NCBI GenBank assembly: GCA_964455375.1
Contig: CAYVXE010000062.1
Span: 1-25,036, forward strand
Length of the DNA stretch: 25,036 nt
DNA from: CAYVXE01 sp964455375
GTDB taxonomy: Bacteria; Zhuqueibacterota; Zhuqueibacteria; Oceanimicrobiales; Oceanimicrobiaceae
Direction: 5' to 3'
The position numbers and the translations under genes are program-made. Each line of letters opens with the position of its first letter. The first letter of the stretch is position 1. This document shows positions 7,486 through 15,575 of this stretch, one piece after another. The notes under the pieces were generated by a model. The model was not told the DNA's origin and did not search any database. It saw only the letters and a list, made by a program, of their open reading frames with translations.

Positions 7486-7499
7486 ATCTAAAATAACCG

Positions 7500-8774
7500 T
7501 TATTTGAACAATGATATAACTTTATGTAATGCAGCCACAAGATGGTCGATTTCTTCTCTGCTGTTGTAAATTGCCAGGGAAGCACGGACCGTGGCCGGAA
7601 TCTGATAGCGGTCCATAACCGGTTGCGTGCAATGATGTCCGGTCCTTACGGCGATACCGGTTCTGTCGAGGACGGTTCCGACGTCATGGGGATGAATATT
7701 TTCGAGAACAAATGAGATGACAGACGCTTTCTTCGCTGCACGACCGATGATTCGCAGTTCCTTTATGTCTGCTAATGCATTGGTTGCATAGTCGAGTAAC
7801 AGGGATTCGTAAAATTGGATTTTTTCGTAATCTAATTTTGCAATGTAATCAATTGCAGCGCTCAAACCGAAGACACCGGCAATATTGGGGGTTCCGGCCT
7901 CAAATTTGTACGGTAAATCGTTGTATGTTGTATGAGAAAATGTGACGGATTTAATCATCTCACCACCACCACGATACGGCGGCATTTTATCTAACAGATG
8001 TTCTTTTCCATACAAAACACCGATGCCCGTCGGACCAAACATTTTATGTCCGGAAAACGCATAAAAATCACAATCCAATTCCTGAACATCTACCGGCTGG
8101 TGTGGGACTGCCTGTGCACCGTCAAGTAAAACAGGAACGTCGTATTGATGCGCTAATTCAATGACCTTTTTCACCGGATTAATCGTTCCCAGAGAATTAG
8201 AAATGTGCACGAGTGAAACGAGTTTCGTATTCCGACTCAGAAGTTTTTCGAAGTCTTCAAGAATCAGCTCGCCTTTTTCATCGATGGGAATGACCTTTAA
8301 TTTGGCGCCGGTCTGCTCGCAAAGAATTTGCCACGGAACAATATTCGAGTGATGTTCCATGTTCGATACAATGATCTCATCATTTGCATTTAAACTCATG
8401 CGCTCGAAAGACATTGCTACGAGGTTAATGGCATCGGTGGTTCCGCCTGTGAAAATAATTTCGTTTTCGGATTGAGCATGGATGAAATCTCTCACCTTTG
8501 TGCGGGTGGCTTCGTACCCGGCGGTAGCCTGTTCACTGAGGTAGTGAATGCCGCGATGGATATTTGCATTTTGCGTCAAATAGTAATTGCTGATAGCCTC
8601 GATGACCGATTTGGGCTTCTGCATGGTGGCAGCATTGTCAAAATAAATCAACGGATGGCCATAAACAATGGTGTTCAAAATCGGGAAATCCCGTCTGATT
8701 TTTTCGACATCCGGCATTTCGGTGCGATGATCAGCGGTTGTATCCGCCAGCGTATGGTGAGCTATTTGTCCCAT
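7500..8774 (-). CDS. sufS: Cysteine desulfurase SufS
   Basis: PLP enzyme that converts cysteine to alanine and holds the sulfur as a persulfide for the SUF scaffold. The 424 residues form a class V aminotransferase fold. The Schiff-base lysine is K244 in SGHKMFGPTGIG and the persulfide cysteine is C382 in RTGHHCTQPVM, the short loop typical of group II desulfurases. Other marks are FDNAAT (45-50), NMEHHSN (138-144) and RGGGEMI (268-274). The sufD stop (TAG) directly abuts the ATG at 8774, so the genes are coupled. The conserved part begins near M20 (MPDVEKIRRDFPIL), so an internal start at 8717 is possible, but it has no better ribosome binding site. Partners in the operon are SufU and SufBCD. 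Confidence 0.96.
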   Translation of the reverse strand: MGQIAHHTLADTTADHRTEMPDVEKIRRDFPILNTIVYGHPLIYFDNAATMQKPKSVIEAISNYYLTQNANIHRGIHYLSEQATAGYEATRTKVRDFIHAQSENEIIFTGGTTDAINLVAMSFERMSLNANDEIIVSNMEHHSNIVPWQILCEQTGAKLKVIPIDEKGELILEDFEKLLSRNTKLVSLVHISNSLGTINPVKKVIELAHQYDVPVLLDGAQAVPHQPVDVQELDCDFYAFSGHKMFGPTGIGVLYGKEHLLDKMPPYRGGGEMIKSVTFSHTTYNDLPYKFEAGTPNIAGVFGLSAAIDYIAKLDYEKIQFYESLLLDYATNALADIKELRIIGRAAKKASVISFVLENIHPHDVGTVLDRTGIAVRTGHHCTQPVMDRYQIPATVRASLAIYNSREEIDHLVAALHKVISLFK

Positions 8775-10103
8775 CTAAGCAATGCTCTTGAAATGTTCAA
8801 TGATTCTATCATCTAAAATCTGTCGTAATTCCGGAATAGCGATGTTACTCAAAACATCACTGATGAATGCGTGTCTCAACATCGCGCCGGCAACTTCCTT
8901 GCTGATGCCACGTGCACGCAGGTAAAAGAGTGCTTCATCATCCAACTGACCGATGGTGGCGCCATGCGTACATTTTACATCATCGGCAAAAATTTCCAAT
9001 TGCGGTTTCGCGTGAATGGAGGCATCATTGGTGAGCAAAAGGGTTTTATTGGATTGCAAGGCATTGGTTTTCTGCGCATCGGGGCGCACGAGTATTTTCC
9101 CGTTAAAGACGCCCGTGGATTTGTCGTCCAAAATACCTTTGTACAATTCATTGCTGAAACAATGAGGATTTGCGTGATCGATAAATGTGTGATTATCGAT
9201 GAGTTGGTTATCCGTACCCAGATAGAAACCAAATAAGTGCGATTCGCAGTTCACATCATTTAACAAAACATTGGTGTTATTGCGAACCAACGCCCCGCCA
9301 AGGTCGAGATTTACCTGTGAAAAAACACTATCGCGTTCCTGGCAAATGTTCGTATTGGACACGTGGAAAGCTTTTTTGCTCTGATCCTGATATTTAATGT
9401 ATTCTAAATTTGCATTTTCTGCAACGTAAACTTCGGTAACCATGTTGTTGAAATAAGAACTGTTTGACATTCCATGATAACTTTCAATCAGTTTTAATTT
9501 ACTCCCTTTGCCCATTAAAATCAAGTTCCTTGGAGATGCAATATGTTCATTGGCAGAGGAATTAATATAAATGATATGCAACGGTTGAGGAACGGAAACA
9601 TTATCCGGAACACGGATAACCGCACCATCTACGGTGAAAGCAGTATTCAGTGCCGTAAATGTGTCCTTGCTGAATTCGGCATACTTTCCAAGATGAGAAT
9701 CCAGTAGCGCCTGATCTTCCTTAAAGGCTTTGTTTAAGCTGCTAATGGCTATTTCATTGGGTAATGAAGTTAAGGAAGACAGCTTTTCAGAATAATAGCC
9801 GTTTACAAAGACCAGAACATTCTGATCAAGATTATTGAACGTGAAGCGCTTGACTATATCATGATCAACCGCTTCATCGGCTTTGGCTACTTTGAATTTG
9901 TGTTTTAAAATTGGTGCAATATTCGTATGCCGCCACTCTTCGTTTTTTGTGGTGGGAAATCCTAAATCTGCAAAGGCCGAAATAGCCGATTTTCGTATAT
10001 TATGAAATGGGGATTCGCTATTTCCATTTAATTTATTTTCGAATAAATTAAAATTTGAAACATACCAATCTTTAAGGTCATTATGTTTTGATTCAGACAT
10101 CAT
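8775..10103 (-). CDS. sufD: Fe-S cluster assembly scaffold SufD
   Basis: Beta-helical partner of SufB in the SufBC2D scaffold, where clusters are built in the cytoplasm. The 442 residues start with a variable helical region (NEEWRHTNIAPIL at about 53-65 is the SufB/D N-terminal signature) and end in the conserved core. KCTHGATIGQLDDEALFYL holds His380, equivalent by position to E. coli SufD His360, which faces the SufB active Cys. The C-terminal RARGIS and RHAFISDVL are also standard. The first ATG has AAGGA 11 bases upstream, and a second ATG follows at once. The 3' end abuts sufS and the 5' end is 34 bases from sufC. Confidence 0.95.
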   Translation of the reverse strand: MMSESKHNDLKDWYVSNFNLFENKLNGNSESPFHNIRKSAISAFADLGFPTTKNEEWRHTNIAPILKHKFKVAKADEAVDHDIVKRFTFNNLDQNVLVFVNGYYSEKLSSLTSLPNEIAISSLNKAFKEDQALLDSHLGKYAEFSKDTFTALNTAFTVDGAVIRVPDNVSVPQPLHIIYINSSANEHIASPRNLILMGKGSKLKLIESYHGMSNSSYFNNMVTEVYVAENANLEYIKYQDQSKKAFHVSNTNICQERDSVFSQVNLDLGGALVRNNTNVLLNDVNCESHLFGFYLGTDNQLIDNHTFIDHANPHCFSNELYKGILDDKSTGVFNGKILVRPDAQKTNALQSNKTLLLTNDASIHAKPQLEIFADDVKCTHGATIGQLDDEALFYLRARGISKEVAGAMLRHAFISDVLSNIAIPELRQILDDRIIEHFKSIA

Positions 10104-10137
10104 TCTGCTTTATTTCCTTTTCGTTTCAATGATGGAT

Positions 10138-10905
10138 TCATGACACAGCAACAGTCTCTTCTATTTCCGGTGTCAGCCAGTCGTAGCCCTGTTCTTCCAA
10201 TTGCAGCGCCAGATCTTTATCTCCGGATTTAACAATCCTACCGTTTACCAGCACATGCACAAAGTCTGGAACGATGAAATTGAGTAGCCTCTGGTAGTGA
10301 GTTACGACGATCGTGGCGTTCTCTTTGGTTCGCAATGCGTTTACGCCTTTGGAAACAATTCTGAGTGCGTCGATATCCAGCCCTGAGTCCGTTTCATCCA
10401 GAATGGCTAATTTCGGTTCTAAAACCGCCATCTGGAATATTTCATTTCGCTTTTTTTCACCGCCGGAAAAACCTTCATTGACGGCCCGGCTTAAAAATTT
10501 TTCGTTCATGTTGACAACTTTCAATTTTTCGCGGACGAGTTTGAAGAATTGCATCGCATCTAAATTTTCTTCACCCTTGTGTTCGCGGATTGCATTCAAG
10601 GCTTCTTTGAGAAAATTGGACATGCTGACACCCGGAATTTCCACCGGATATTGAAATGCAAGAAAAACGCCTTCGCGAGCGCGGTCCTCGGGGGACATGT
10701 CGAGTAAATCTTTGCCGAAATAACGTACACTGCCACCAACGACATCATATTCTTCACGCCCCGCAAGGACATTTGCCAGCGTACTTTTGCCGGAACCGTT
10801 CGGTCCCATAATTGCATGCACTTCTCCGGGGTGAATCTCCAGATTCACACCTTTTAAGATTTGATTGTTTTCAACATTTACATGTAGATTTTTGATAGAT
10901 AACAT
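10138..10905 (-). CDS. sufC: SUF system ATPase SufC
   Basis: ABC-type soluble ATPase that drives conformational changes in SufB-SufD. From the ATG at 10905 it has 255 residues: Walker A GPNGSGKST (34-42), the Q-loop in LAFQYP, signature FSGGE (146-150), Walker B LAILDE (166-171), and the SufC-typical ETDSGLDIDAL D-loop. The frame remains open to an ATG at 11052, but the extra 49 residues translate the sufB-sufC hairpin spacer and match no SufC. An AGGAG 13 bases before 10905 and the family start MLSIKNLH support the shorter form. It is separated from sufB by 158 bases that contain an inverted repeat. Confidence 0.96.
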   Translation of the reverse strand: MLSIKNLHVNVENNQILKGVNLEIHPGEVHAIMGPNGSGKSTLANVLAGREEYDVVGGSVRYFGKDLLDMSPEDRAREGVFLAFQYPVEIPGVSMSNFLKEALNAIREHKGEENLDAMQFFKLVREKLKVVNMNEKFLSRAVNEGFSGGEKKRNEIFQMAVLEPKLAILDETDSGLDIDALRIVSKGVNALRTKENATIVVTHYQRLLNFIVPDFVHVLVNGRIVKSGDKDLALQLEEQGYDWLTPEIEETVAVS

Positions 10906-10982
10906 CTTTAATTTATTTCTCCTAAGATTTAGATAAAATGAATTCGAATCACTTGTCGCAAGCTCCGGCTCAGCATCGTTCA

Positions 10983-11032
10983 GATTCCTGTCCGGCAAGT
11001 TGACGCTTACGGCGCACGACCGGACGAGAATC
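10983..11032. promoter_or_regulatory. Large imperfect hairpin between sufB and sufC
   Basis: The arms GATTCCTGTCCGG (10983-10995) and CCGGACGAGAATC (11020-11032) pair at 11 of 13 positions around a 24-base loop. Pairing can extend outward through CATCG/CGATG. It is GC-richer than its surroundings and has no U-run, so it is more likely an mRNA-stability, processing or repeat element than a terminator. Confidence 0.5.
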
Positions 11033-11063
11033 ACCGATGAGGATGTTCCCATTCAGAAGCTCT

Positions 11064-12509
11064 TTATCCGACACTCCCTTCCAAACTTATGGCCAGAAGT
11101 TTTTGTGCTTCAACTGCAAATTCCATGGGCAGCAATTTAAAGACTTCTTTACAGTACCCGTTAACAATCAATCCGATAGCGTTTTCCGTATCAATGCCGC
11201 GTTGGTTGCAGTAAAATATCTGGTCTTCACCAATTTTTGTCGTCGTGGCTTCATGCTCCACCTGTGCCGTTTTGTTGAAAATATCCAGATAAGGGAACGT
11301 GTGTGCACCACATTTATCGCCAATTAGCAGGGAATCACACTGAGAAAAGTTTCGTGCATTTTCAGCACCCTTGTTTACCCGCACCAACCCTCGGTATGAA
11401 TTGTTACTTTTACCTGCAGAAATTCCTTTTGAAATAATGGTACTCCTCGTGTTTTTTCCAATGTGTACCATTTTTGTACCTGTGTCTGCTTGTTGATAAT
11501 TATTTGTGAGGGCAACAGAGTAAAACTCACCGATTGAATTATCGCCTTTCAGAATAACGCTCGGATATTTCCACGTAATTGCAGAACCGGTTTCTACCTG
11601 AGTCCAGGATATTTTTGCATTATCACCTGAACAGATACCTCTTTTGGTAACAAAATTGTAAATGCCACCGACACCGTTTTCATCGCCGGGGTACCAGTTT
11701 TGTACGGTTGAATATTTTACTTCAGCGTTCTTGTGAGAAATAATTTCGACCACTGCTGCATGCAACTGATTTTCATCGCGCATGGGTGCCGTGCATCCTT
11801 CCAGGTAGCTGACGTAGGCGCCTTCTTCTGCCACGATAAGCGTGCGCTCGAACTGTCCGGTATTGGCTGCATTAATTCGAAAATATGTCGACAATTCCAT
11901 TGGGCATCTTACCCCCTTAGGGATAAAACAAAAAGAACCGTCACTGAACACAGCGGAATTTAATGCTGCATAAAAATTATCCGTGTAAGGCACAACAGAA
12001 CCAAGATATCGTTTAATTAAGTCCGGATGGTTTTTGACAGCTTCTGAAAAGGAAGAGAAGATAATGCCATGTTTTTCGAGTTCTTTGCGAAATGTTGTGG
12101 CAACAGAGACACTGTCCATAACCGCATCCACCGCAACTCCTGTGAGTCTTTTTTGTTCATCCAGGGAGATACCAAGTTTGTCAAAGGTCTTTCTGATTTC
12201 AGGATCAACCTCATCGAGACTTTTTAACTGTTTCTTCTTTTTGGGCGCGGCAAAATAGTAAGCGTCCTGGTAATCAATTTTCGGGTAGGTCACGTTCGGC
12301 CATTTTGGCTCTTTTAATGTCAACCAGTGACGAAAGGCTTTTAAGCGCCATTGAAGCAAAAACTCGGGCTCCTGTTTAATAGCAGATATTTTACGAACGA
12401 TATCTTCATTTAAGCCTTTCGGAAATTCATCCATTTCAACATCGGTGGTAAATCCCCACTTATATTCACTTTTTGTAAATTGTTCAATGGTTTCTTGTTC
12501 AGTGCTCAT
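11064..12509 (-). CDS. sufB: Fe-S cluster assembly scaffold SufB
   Basis: Main scaffold subunit of SufBC2D on which nascent clusters are built. The 481 residues are full length. The key region near the C-terminus is nearly identical to E. coli: C391 in SQCDSLLIGDKCGAHTFPY corresponds by distance to Cys405, and H419/E420 in VEHEATTTKIGEDQ to His433/Glu434. The protein ends AVEAQKLLAISLEGSVG, as most SufB do. The ATG has AGGAG with 8-base spacing. It lies 44 bases after the sufA-like gene, with an AT-rich palindrome in the spacer, and 158 bases before sufC. Confidence 0.97.
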   Translation of the reverse strand: MSTEQETIEQFTKSEYKWGFTTDVEMDEFPKGLNEDIVRKISAIKQEPEFLLQWRLKAFRHWLTLKEPKWPNVTYPKIDYQDAYYFAAPKKKKQLKSLDEVDPEIRKTFDKLGISLDEQKRLTGVAVDAVMDSVSVATTFRKELEKHGIIFSSFSEAVKNHPDLIKRYLGSVVPYTDNFYAALNSAVFSDGSFCFIPKGVRCPMELSTYFRINAANTGQFERTLIVAEEGAYVSYLEGCTAPMRDENQLHAAVVEIISHKNAEVKYSTVQNWYPGDENGVGGIYNFVTKRGICSGDNAKISWTQVETGSAITWKYPSVILKGDNSIGEFYSVALTNNYQQADTGTKMVHIGKNTRSTIISKGISAGKSNNSYRGLVRVNKGAENARNFSQCDSLLIGDKCGAHTFPYLDIFNKTAQVEHEATTTKIGEDQIFYCNQRGIDTENAIGLIVNGYCKEVFKLLPMEFAVEAQKLLAISLEGSVG

Positions 12510-12530
12510 TAAGCGTTCTCCTGAAAAGTT

Positions 12531-12549
12531 TTTTTATAGACTATAAAAA
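12531..12549. promoter_or_regulatory. AT-rich perfect palindrome between the sufA-like gene and sufB
   Basis: TTTTTATA (12531-12538) and TATAAAAA (12542-12549) are perfect 8-bp inverted arms around GAC. It begins about five bases after the sufA-like stop and ends about 20 bases before the sufB start. It could tune sufB translation or mRNA processing. As AT-only pairing it would be weak in RNA. Confidence 0.35.
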
Positions 12550-12553
12550 GGGG

Positions 12554-12880
12554 TTACATACCAAAACTGCTTCCACAACCACACGTCCTCTGCGCATTTG
12601 GATTTTTAAACTCAAACCCTTTGCCGTTTAACCCGTCTGAAAAGTCCAATTCGGTTCCGTTCAGATAAATGGCGCTTTTCGGATCCATGAAAATCTTAAT
12701 TCCATCGAATTCCAGGATTTTGTCATCCTGTCGGTTTTCCTGTTCAAAATTAAGAACATACGTCAATCCTGAACAGCCTCCACCCTTCACACCTACGCGC
12801 AAGCCGGTTTTACCGGTTTGTTCATCCTGGTGCAGTAGCTTTTTGACTTCTTCAATCGCTTTTGGGGTCAGCGTAATCAT
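12554..12880 (-). CDS. sufA: A-type Fe-S carrier (SufA/IscA/HesB family)
   Basis: Carrier that takes clusters from the SUF scaffold to target proteins. The 108 residues match the family. The three ligand cysteines are visible: C36 in GGGCSGLTYVL, and C100 and C102 in TCGCGSSFGM. GFEFKNPNA before the last pair is the normal family element. The ATG has GGAG upstream and follows the regulator by 21 bases. The family members IscA, SufA and ErpA cannot be separated safely by motif alone; I use sufA because of its place in a suf operon. Confidence 0.92.
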   Translation of the reverse strand: MITLTPKAIEEVKKLLHQDEQTGKTGLRVGVKGGGCSGLTYVLNFEQENRQDDKILEFDGIKIFMDPKSAIYLNGTELDFSDGLNGKGFEFKNPNAQRTCGCGSSFGM

Positions 12881-12901
12881 ACAAATTCTCCAATAACTAA
12901 T

Positions 12902-13336
12902 TTATTGCCACATAACACGTTGCATTTCGATTTCATTGTTTATATCTGCCAAAGAAATACCTGAGAGAAATATTTTAAGCTGTTTTTGAATTACCTTCAA
13001 AGGTTCGCTGATGTTGCAGGTATCGATTTGCATACAATCACAGTCAGTTTGAGATACGCAATCCACAATTCCCAACGGCCCTTCAATGGATTCGATGATT
13101 TCAGAAAGCGAGATTTCACGTCCGCTCCTGGCTAAAATATAACCACCGCGCGCTCCCTGGCTAGAAACCAAAATATCATTTTTTACAAGGACCTGGAGAA
13201 TTTTGGCCATAATTTCATTTGGAATGTTATACATCGTTGCTATTTCTTTCGCACTGCTCACAGATTCTTCTGTTCTGTTTAACATGTGCTTCAAAGCAAT
13301 TATGCCATATTCTGTTTTTTTTGATAATTTTAGCAT
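12902..13336 (-). CDS. Rrf2/IscR-like Fe-S-responsive transcriptional regulator
   Basis: Probable cluster-sensing repressor of its own suf operon. From the ATG at 13336 it has 144 residues: an N-terminal winged helix (LSKKTEYGIIALKHM at 4-18; wing SQGARGGYIL at 59-68), then a cysteine loop with C93, C99, C101 and C107, then a helix. E. coli IscR uses C92, C98, C104 and H107 for a [2Fe-2S] cluster. Here the first two align, but no His follows the last Cys, so an all-Cys ligand set is likely. The longer reading from a TTG at 13396 overlaps the promoter -35 and is rejected. The ribosome binding site is weak (GAAAC). An IscR type-1-like palindrome lies just upstream. Sensing iron or cluster status is inferred from family and site. 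Confidence 0.9.
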   Translation of the reverse strand: MLKLSKKTEYGIIALKHMLNRTEESVSSAKEIATMYNIPNEIMAKILQVLVKNDILVSSQGARGGYILARSGREISLSEIIESIEGPLGIVDCVSQTDCDCMQIDTCNISEPLKVIQKQLKIFLSGISLADINNEIEMQRVMWQ

Positions 13337-13347
13337 AGTTTCATATA

Positions 13348-13362
13348 CGACTATTTTAGTCG
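13348..13362. promoter_or_regulatory. IscR type-1-like operator
   Basis: On the minus strand the sequence CCCGACTAAAATAGTCG contains perfect arms CGACTA/TAGTCG around AAA. It matches the core of the E. coli IscR type 1 consensus as I recall it (YYGACTRWWWYAGTCRR) at all but the last position. It lies just downstream of the -10 element, over the expected transcription start, 12 bases before the ATG of the Rrf2-type gene. That position suits repression. Confidence 0.75.
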
Positions 13363-13367
13363 GGTTT

Positions 13368-13396
13368 AATATAGGCAAACGAATCTTATTAGTCAA
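13368..13396 (-). promoter_or_regulatory. Promoter of the suf operon
   Basis: On the minus strand, TTGACT (-35, 13391-13396) and TATATT (-10, 13368-13373) are separated by exactly 17 bases, close to the sigma70 consensus. Transcription should start near 13361, giving a 5' leader of about 25 bases before the regulator's ATG at 13336. Confidence 0.75.
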
Positions 13397-13431
13397 GAAA
13401 AAAAACAGAAAAATAGGAAGATGTATTTCAA

Positions 13432-13473
13432 GAAAAAGCCCGAACTGTAAAAAATAAATTCGGGCTTTTTTTT
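13432..13473. terminator. Bidirectional intrinsic terminator after ccmF
   Basis: AGCCCGAA (13437-13444) and TTCGGGCT (13459-13466) are perfect arms, extended by flanking A and T runs. On the minus strand the stem is followed by TTTTTC, and on the plus strand by eight T. It separates the ccmEF unit from the suf promoter; since all genes are on the minus strand, it should end ccmF transcription. Confidence 0.85.
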
Positions 13474-13502
13474 AAAATAGCATTCGTGTTATTTACTATC
13501 GT

Positions 13503-15554
13503 TCAACTAAGAACCTCTTTCACAGTTTGTCTGCTTTTCGATGCTTCCAAAGTTGAAGAAGAGGTCTTTAAACGTTTATCCGGTAACAAACAGACAAACG
13601 TACCCAATGTTACAACTAATCCGGAAAGCCAAACAAAGCTGATTAACGGATTAATATAGACCTTAAAAACAACGCTTTTGTCCTGGTTTGGTTGAGCGAG
13701 CACCACATATAAATCTTCTTTTAACGTAGATCTCAACACAACCTCGGTTGTTGGCTGCTGTTGTACGGAATAGTAATGCTTGTTCGGATAAATTGTTTTG
13801 ACTTTTTTACCATCTACATAAACGTCCATAGTTGCTTGCCAAACAACTTTGTTGGCATCTTCTTTTGTGGTGAAGTCAATATATTTTAAGGTATAATCTC
13901 TAACTTGCATAGATTCGCCGAGATTCAAGGTTGCTTCTTTTTGTGTATCGAAGGCTTTCCCCGTAAAACCAAGAAACAACAGAACGATACCAAAGTGTAC
14001 GATGTAGCCGCCATATCGCCGTTTGTTTTTTAAAATGAGATGGTAAATGGCAGTGGTATATTTTTCGGAATTTGTTTTCATTCTGGCTCTTGCTCCCCGA
14101 TGAAATTCCGAAACAATAGTGACTGTGACAAAAATACACAAAGTCAGGGAAATTAAAGCATAATAATGACGAATGCCTAAAGCGATGAAAACCGCTAATC
14201 CAAGCAAACCCGCAATAAAGGGCTTTAAAAAGATTTTTTTCATCAATCTGGTTGAGGTTTTACGCCACGCAACCAAGGGACCTACGCCTGTTAAAAATAA
14301 AAGCGCTAAGCCGATTGGCGGCATAACTCTTGTAAAGAAAGGAGCGCCTACAGTCACTTTGACATCTCGTACCCATTCCGTTACAATTGGAAATACGGTT
14401 CCCCAAAAAACAGCAAACAAAGCTCCCAAAAAAAGCAAGTTGTTAATCAGAAAGGTAGATTCCCGGGACACCACCGAATCAAAATGATTTTCAGATCTTA
14501 ATTGCGGTAAGCGGCGGATAATTAAATATACCGGCACAATGATGATGAGTGCTAAATACCCTACAAACCAGGGGGCAATGTTTGATCGTGCAAATGAATG
14601 TACTGATGAAACGACCCCGCTTCTAGTTATAAACGTTCCAAAAATACAGAGAATATAGGTCATCAAAATCAGTACCATATTCCAAACACGCAGCATGTTT
14701 TTCTTTTCCTGAATCATCATGGAATGTAAAAACGCAGTACCGATCAGCCACGGCATTAAAGCGGCATTTTCTACAGGGTCCCAGGCCCAATAACCACCCC
14801 AACCCAATTCCATGTACGCCCACTTGCCGCCCAAGAGCATGCCGGTGCCCAGAAAAAACCACGGCACGATTGTCCAGCGCCGAATCGTATTTAACCATTG
14901 ATTGCCCAGACGTCCCGTTATGAGAGCTGCAAGAGCGAATGCAAACGGTACGCTGAAGCCCACAAACCCCAGGTACAGAATTGGTGGATGAATAGCCATA
15001 GCAGGATGTTGAAGCAGTGGGTTCAGTCCGCGTCCATCGGCAGGAATGAACGGTAACGCCCCCTGTGGCTGCATAACGGCTTGAATGACTCTGCCATCCA
15101 TTAGCTGCCACAATTTTTCAAATGGCGAGGTGACGAAAATATTGATAATAATAAAGAACAGAGAACCCAACATCAGAATTGCTGATACATACGGCATTAA
15201 TTCACGATTTTTATGCCGGTTCAGGTAAACGGTTAATGACGCATAAAGTGTTAACAGCCATCCCCAAAATAATAGGGAACCTTTTTGCCCGCCCCAAAGC
15301 GATGCAAAAATATAAAACGTCGGCATGGCTCTGTTTGAGTAATTTGCAACATATTCATTGTTGAAATTATGAGTAAATATTTGCTGCCATAACACAAGAG
15401 TTGCCAAAGTTATCAAAATGGTGACACTGTAAAGTGCGTTTTCCCCCGAACGAATCACATCTTCATTCTTTTTTAAAATTCCTAAAACTGATGCAATCAC
15501 CGAGTAAACCGCACATATCAGGGCTAAGAATAATAGTAATTGTCCTAAATCCAT
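13503..15554 (-). CDS. ccmF: Cytochrome c maturation heme lyase CcmF (CcmF/NrfE family)
   Basis: Polytopic membrane protein that receives heme from CcmE and attaches it to apocytochrome c outside the inner membrane. The 683 residues contain many hydrophobic segments and the diagnostic WWD domain (about 251-270, GWGGYWAWDPVENAALMPWL). Candidate heme-ligand histidines are visible in HPAMAIHPP (H183, H189), FLHS (H277) and SSVHSFARS (H319). The C-terminal region (about 560-640) is a soluble beta-rich domain followed by a last membrane helix, as usual. The start has AAAGGA with 9-base spacing, and the gene follows ccmE by 21 bases. No ccmABCD, ccmG or ccmH is present in the window; they must lie elsewhere or be absent. 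Confidence 0.95.
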   Translation of the reverse strand: MDLGQLLLFLALICAVYSVIASVLGILKKNEDVIRSGENALYSVTILITLATLVLWQQIFTHNFNNEYVANYSNRAMPTFYIFASLWGGQKGSLLFWGWLLTLYASLTVYLNRHKNRELMPYVSAILMLGSLFFIIINIFVTSPFEKLWQLMDGRVIQAVMQPQGALPFIPADGRGLNPLLQHPAMAIHPPILYLGFVGFSVPFAFALAALITGRLGNQWLNTIRRWTIVPWFFLGTGMLLGGKWAYMELGWGGYWAWDPVENAALMPWLIGTAFLHSMMIQEKKNMLRVWNMVLILMTYILCIFGTFITRSGVVSSVHSFARSNIAPWFVGYLALIIIVPVYLIIRRLPQLRSENHFDSVVSRESTFLINNLLFLGALFAVFWGTVFPIVTEWVRDVKVTVGAPFFTRVMPPIGLALLFLTGVGPLVAWRKTSTRLMKKIFLKPFIAGLLGLAVFIALGIRHYYALISLTLCIFVTVTIVSEFHRGARARMKTNSEKYTTAIYHLILKNKRRYGGYIVHFGIVLLFLGFTGKAFDTQKEATLNLGESMQVRDYTLKYIDFTTKEDANKVVWQATMDVYVDGKKVKTIYPNKHYYSVQQQPTTEVVLRSTLKEDLYVVLAQPNQDKSVVFKVYINPLISFVWLSGLVVTLGTFVCLLPDKRLKTSSSTLEASKSRQTVKEVLS

Positions 15555-15575
15555 TGGTCAATATCCTTTATTAAA

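Noticed and set aside
8718..8774. Shorter SufS starting at M20
   Set aside because: Possible from family length, but the ATG at 8774 abuts the sufD stop in a coupling arrangement and the inner ATG has no better ribosome binding site.
10906..11052. 49-residue N-terminal extension of SufC
   Set aside because: It translates the hairpin spacer. SufC proteins start at MLSIKNLH, and AGGAG precedes that ATG.
13337..13396. TTG start for the Rrf2 gene
   Set aside because: The TTG is part of the promoter -35 and upstream of the expected transcription start.
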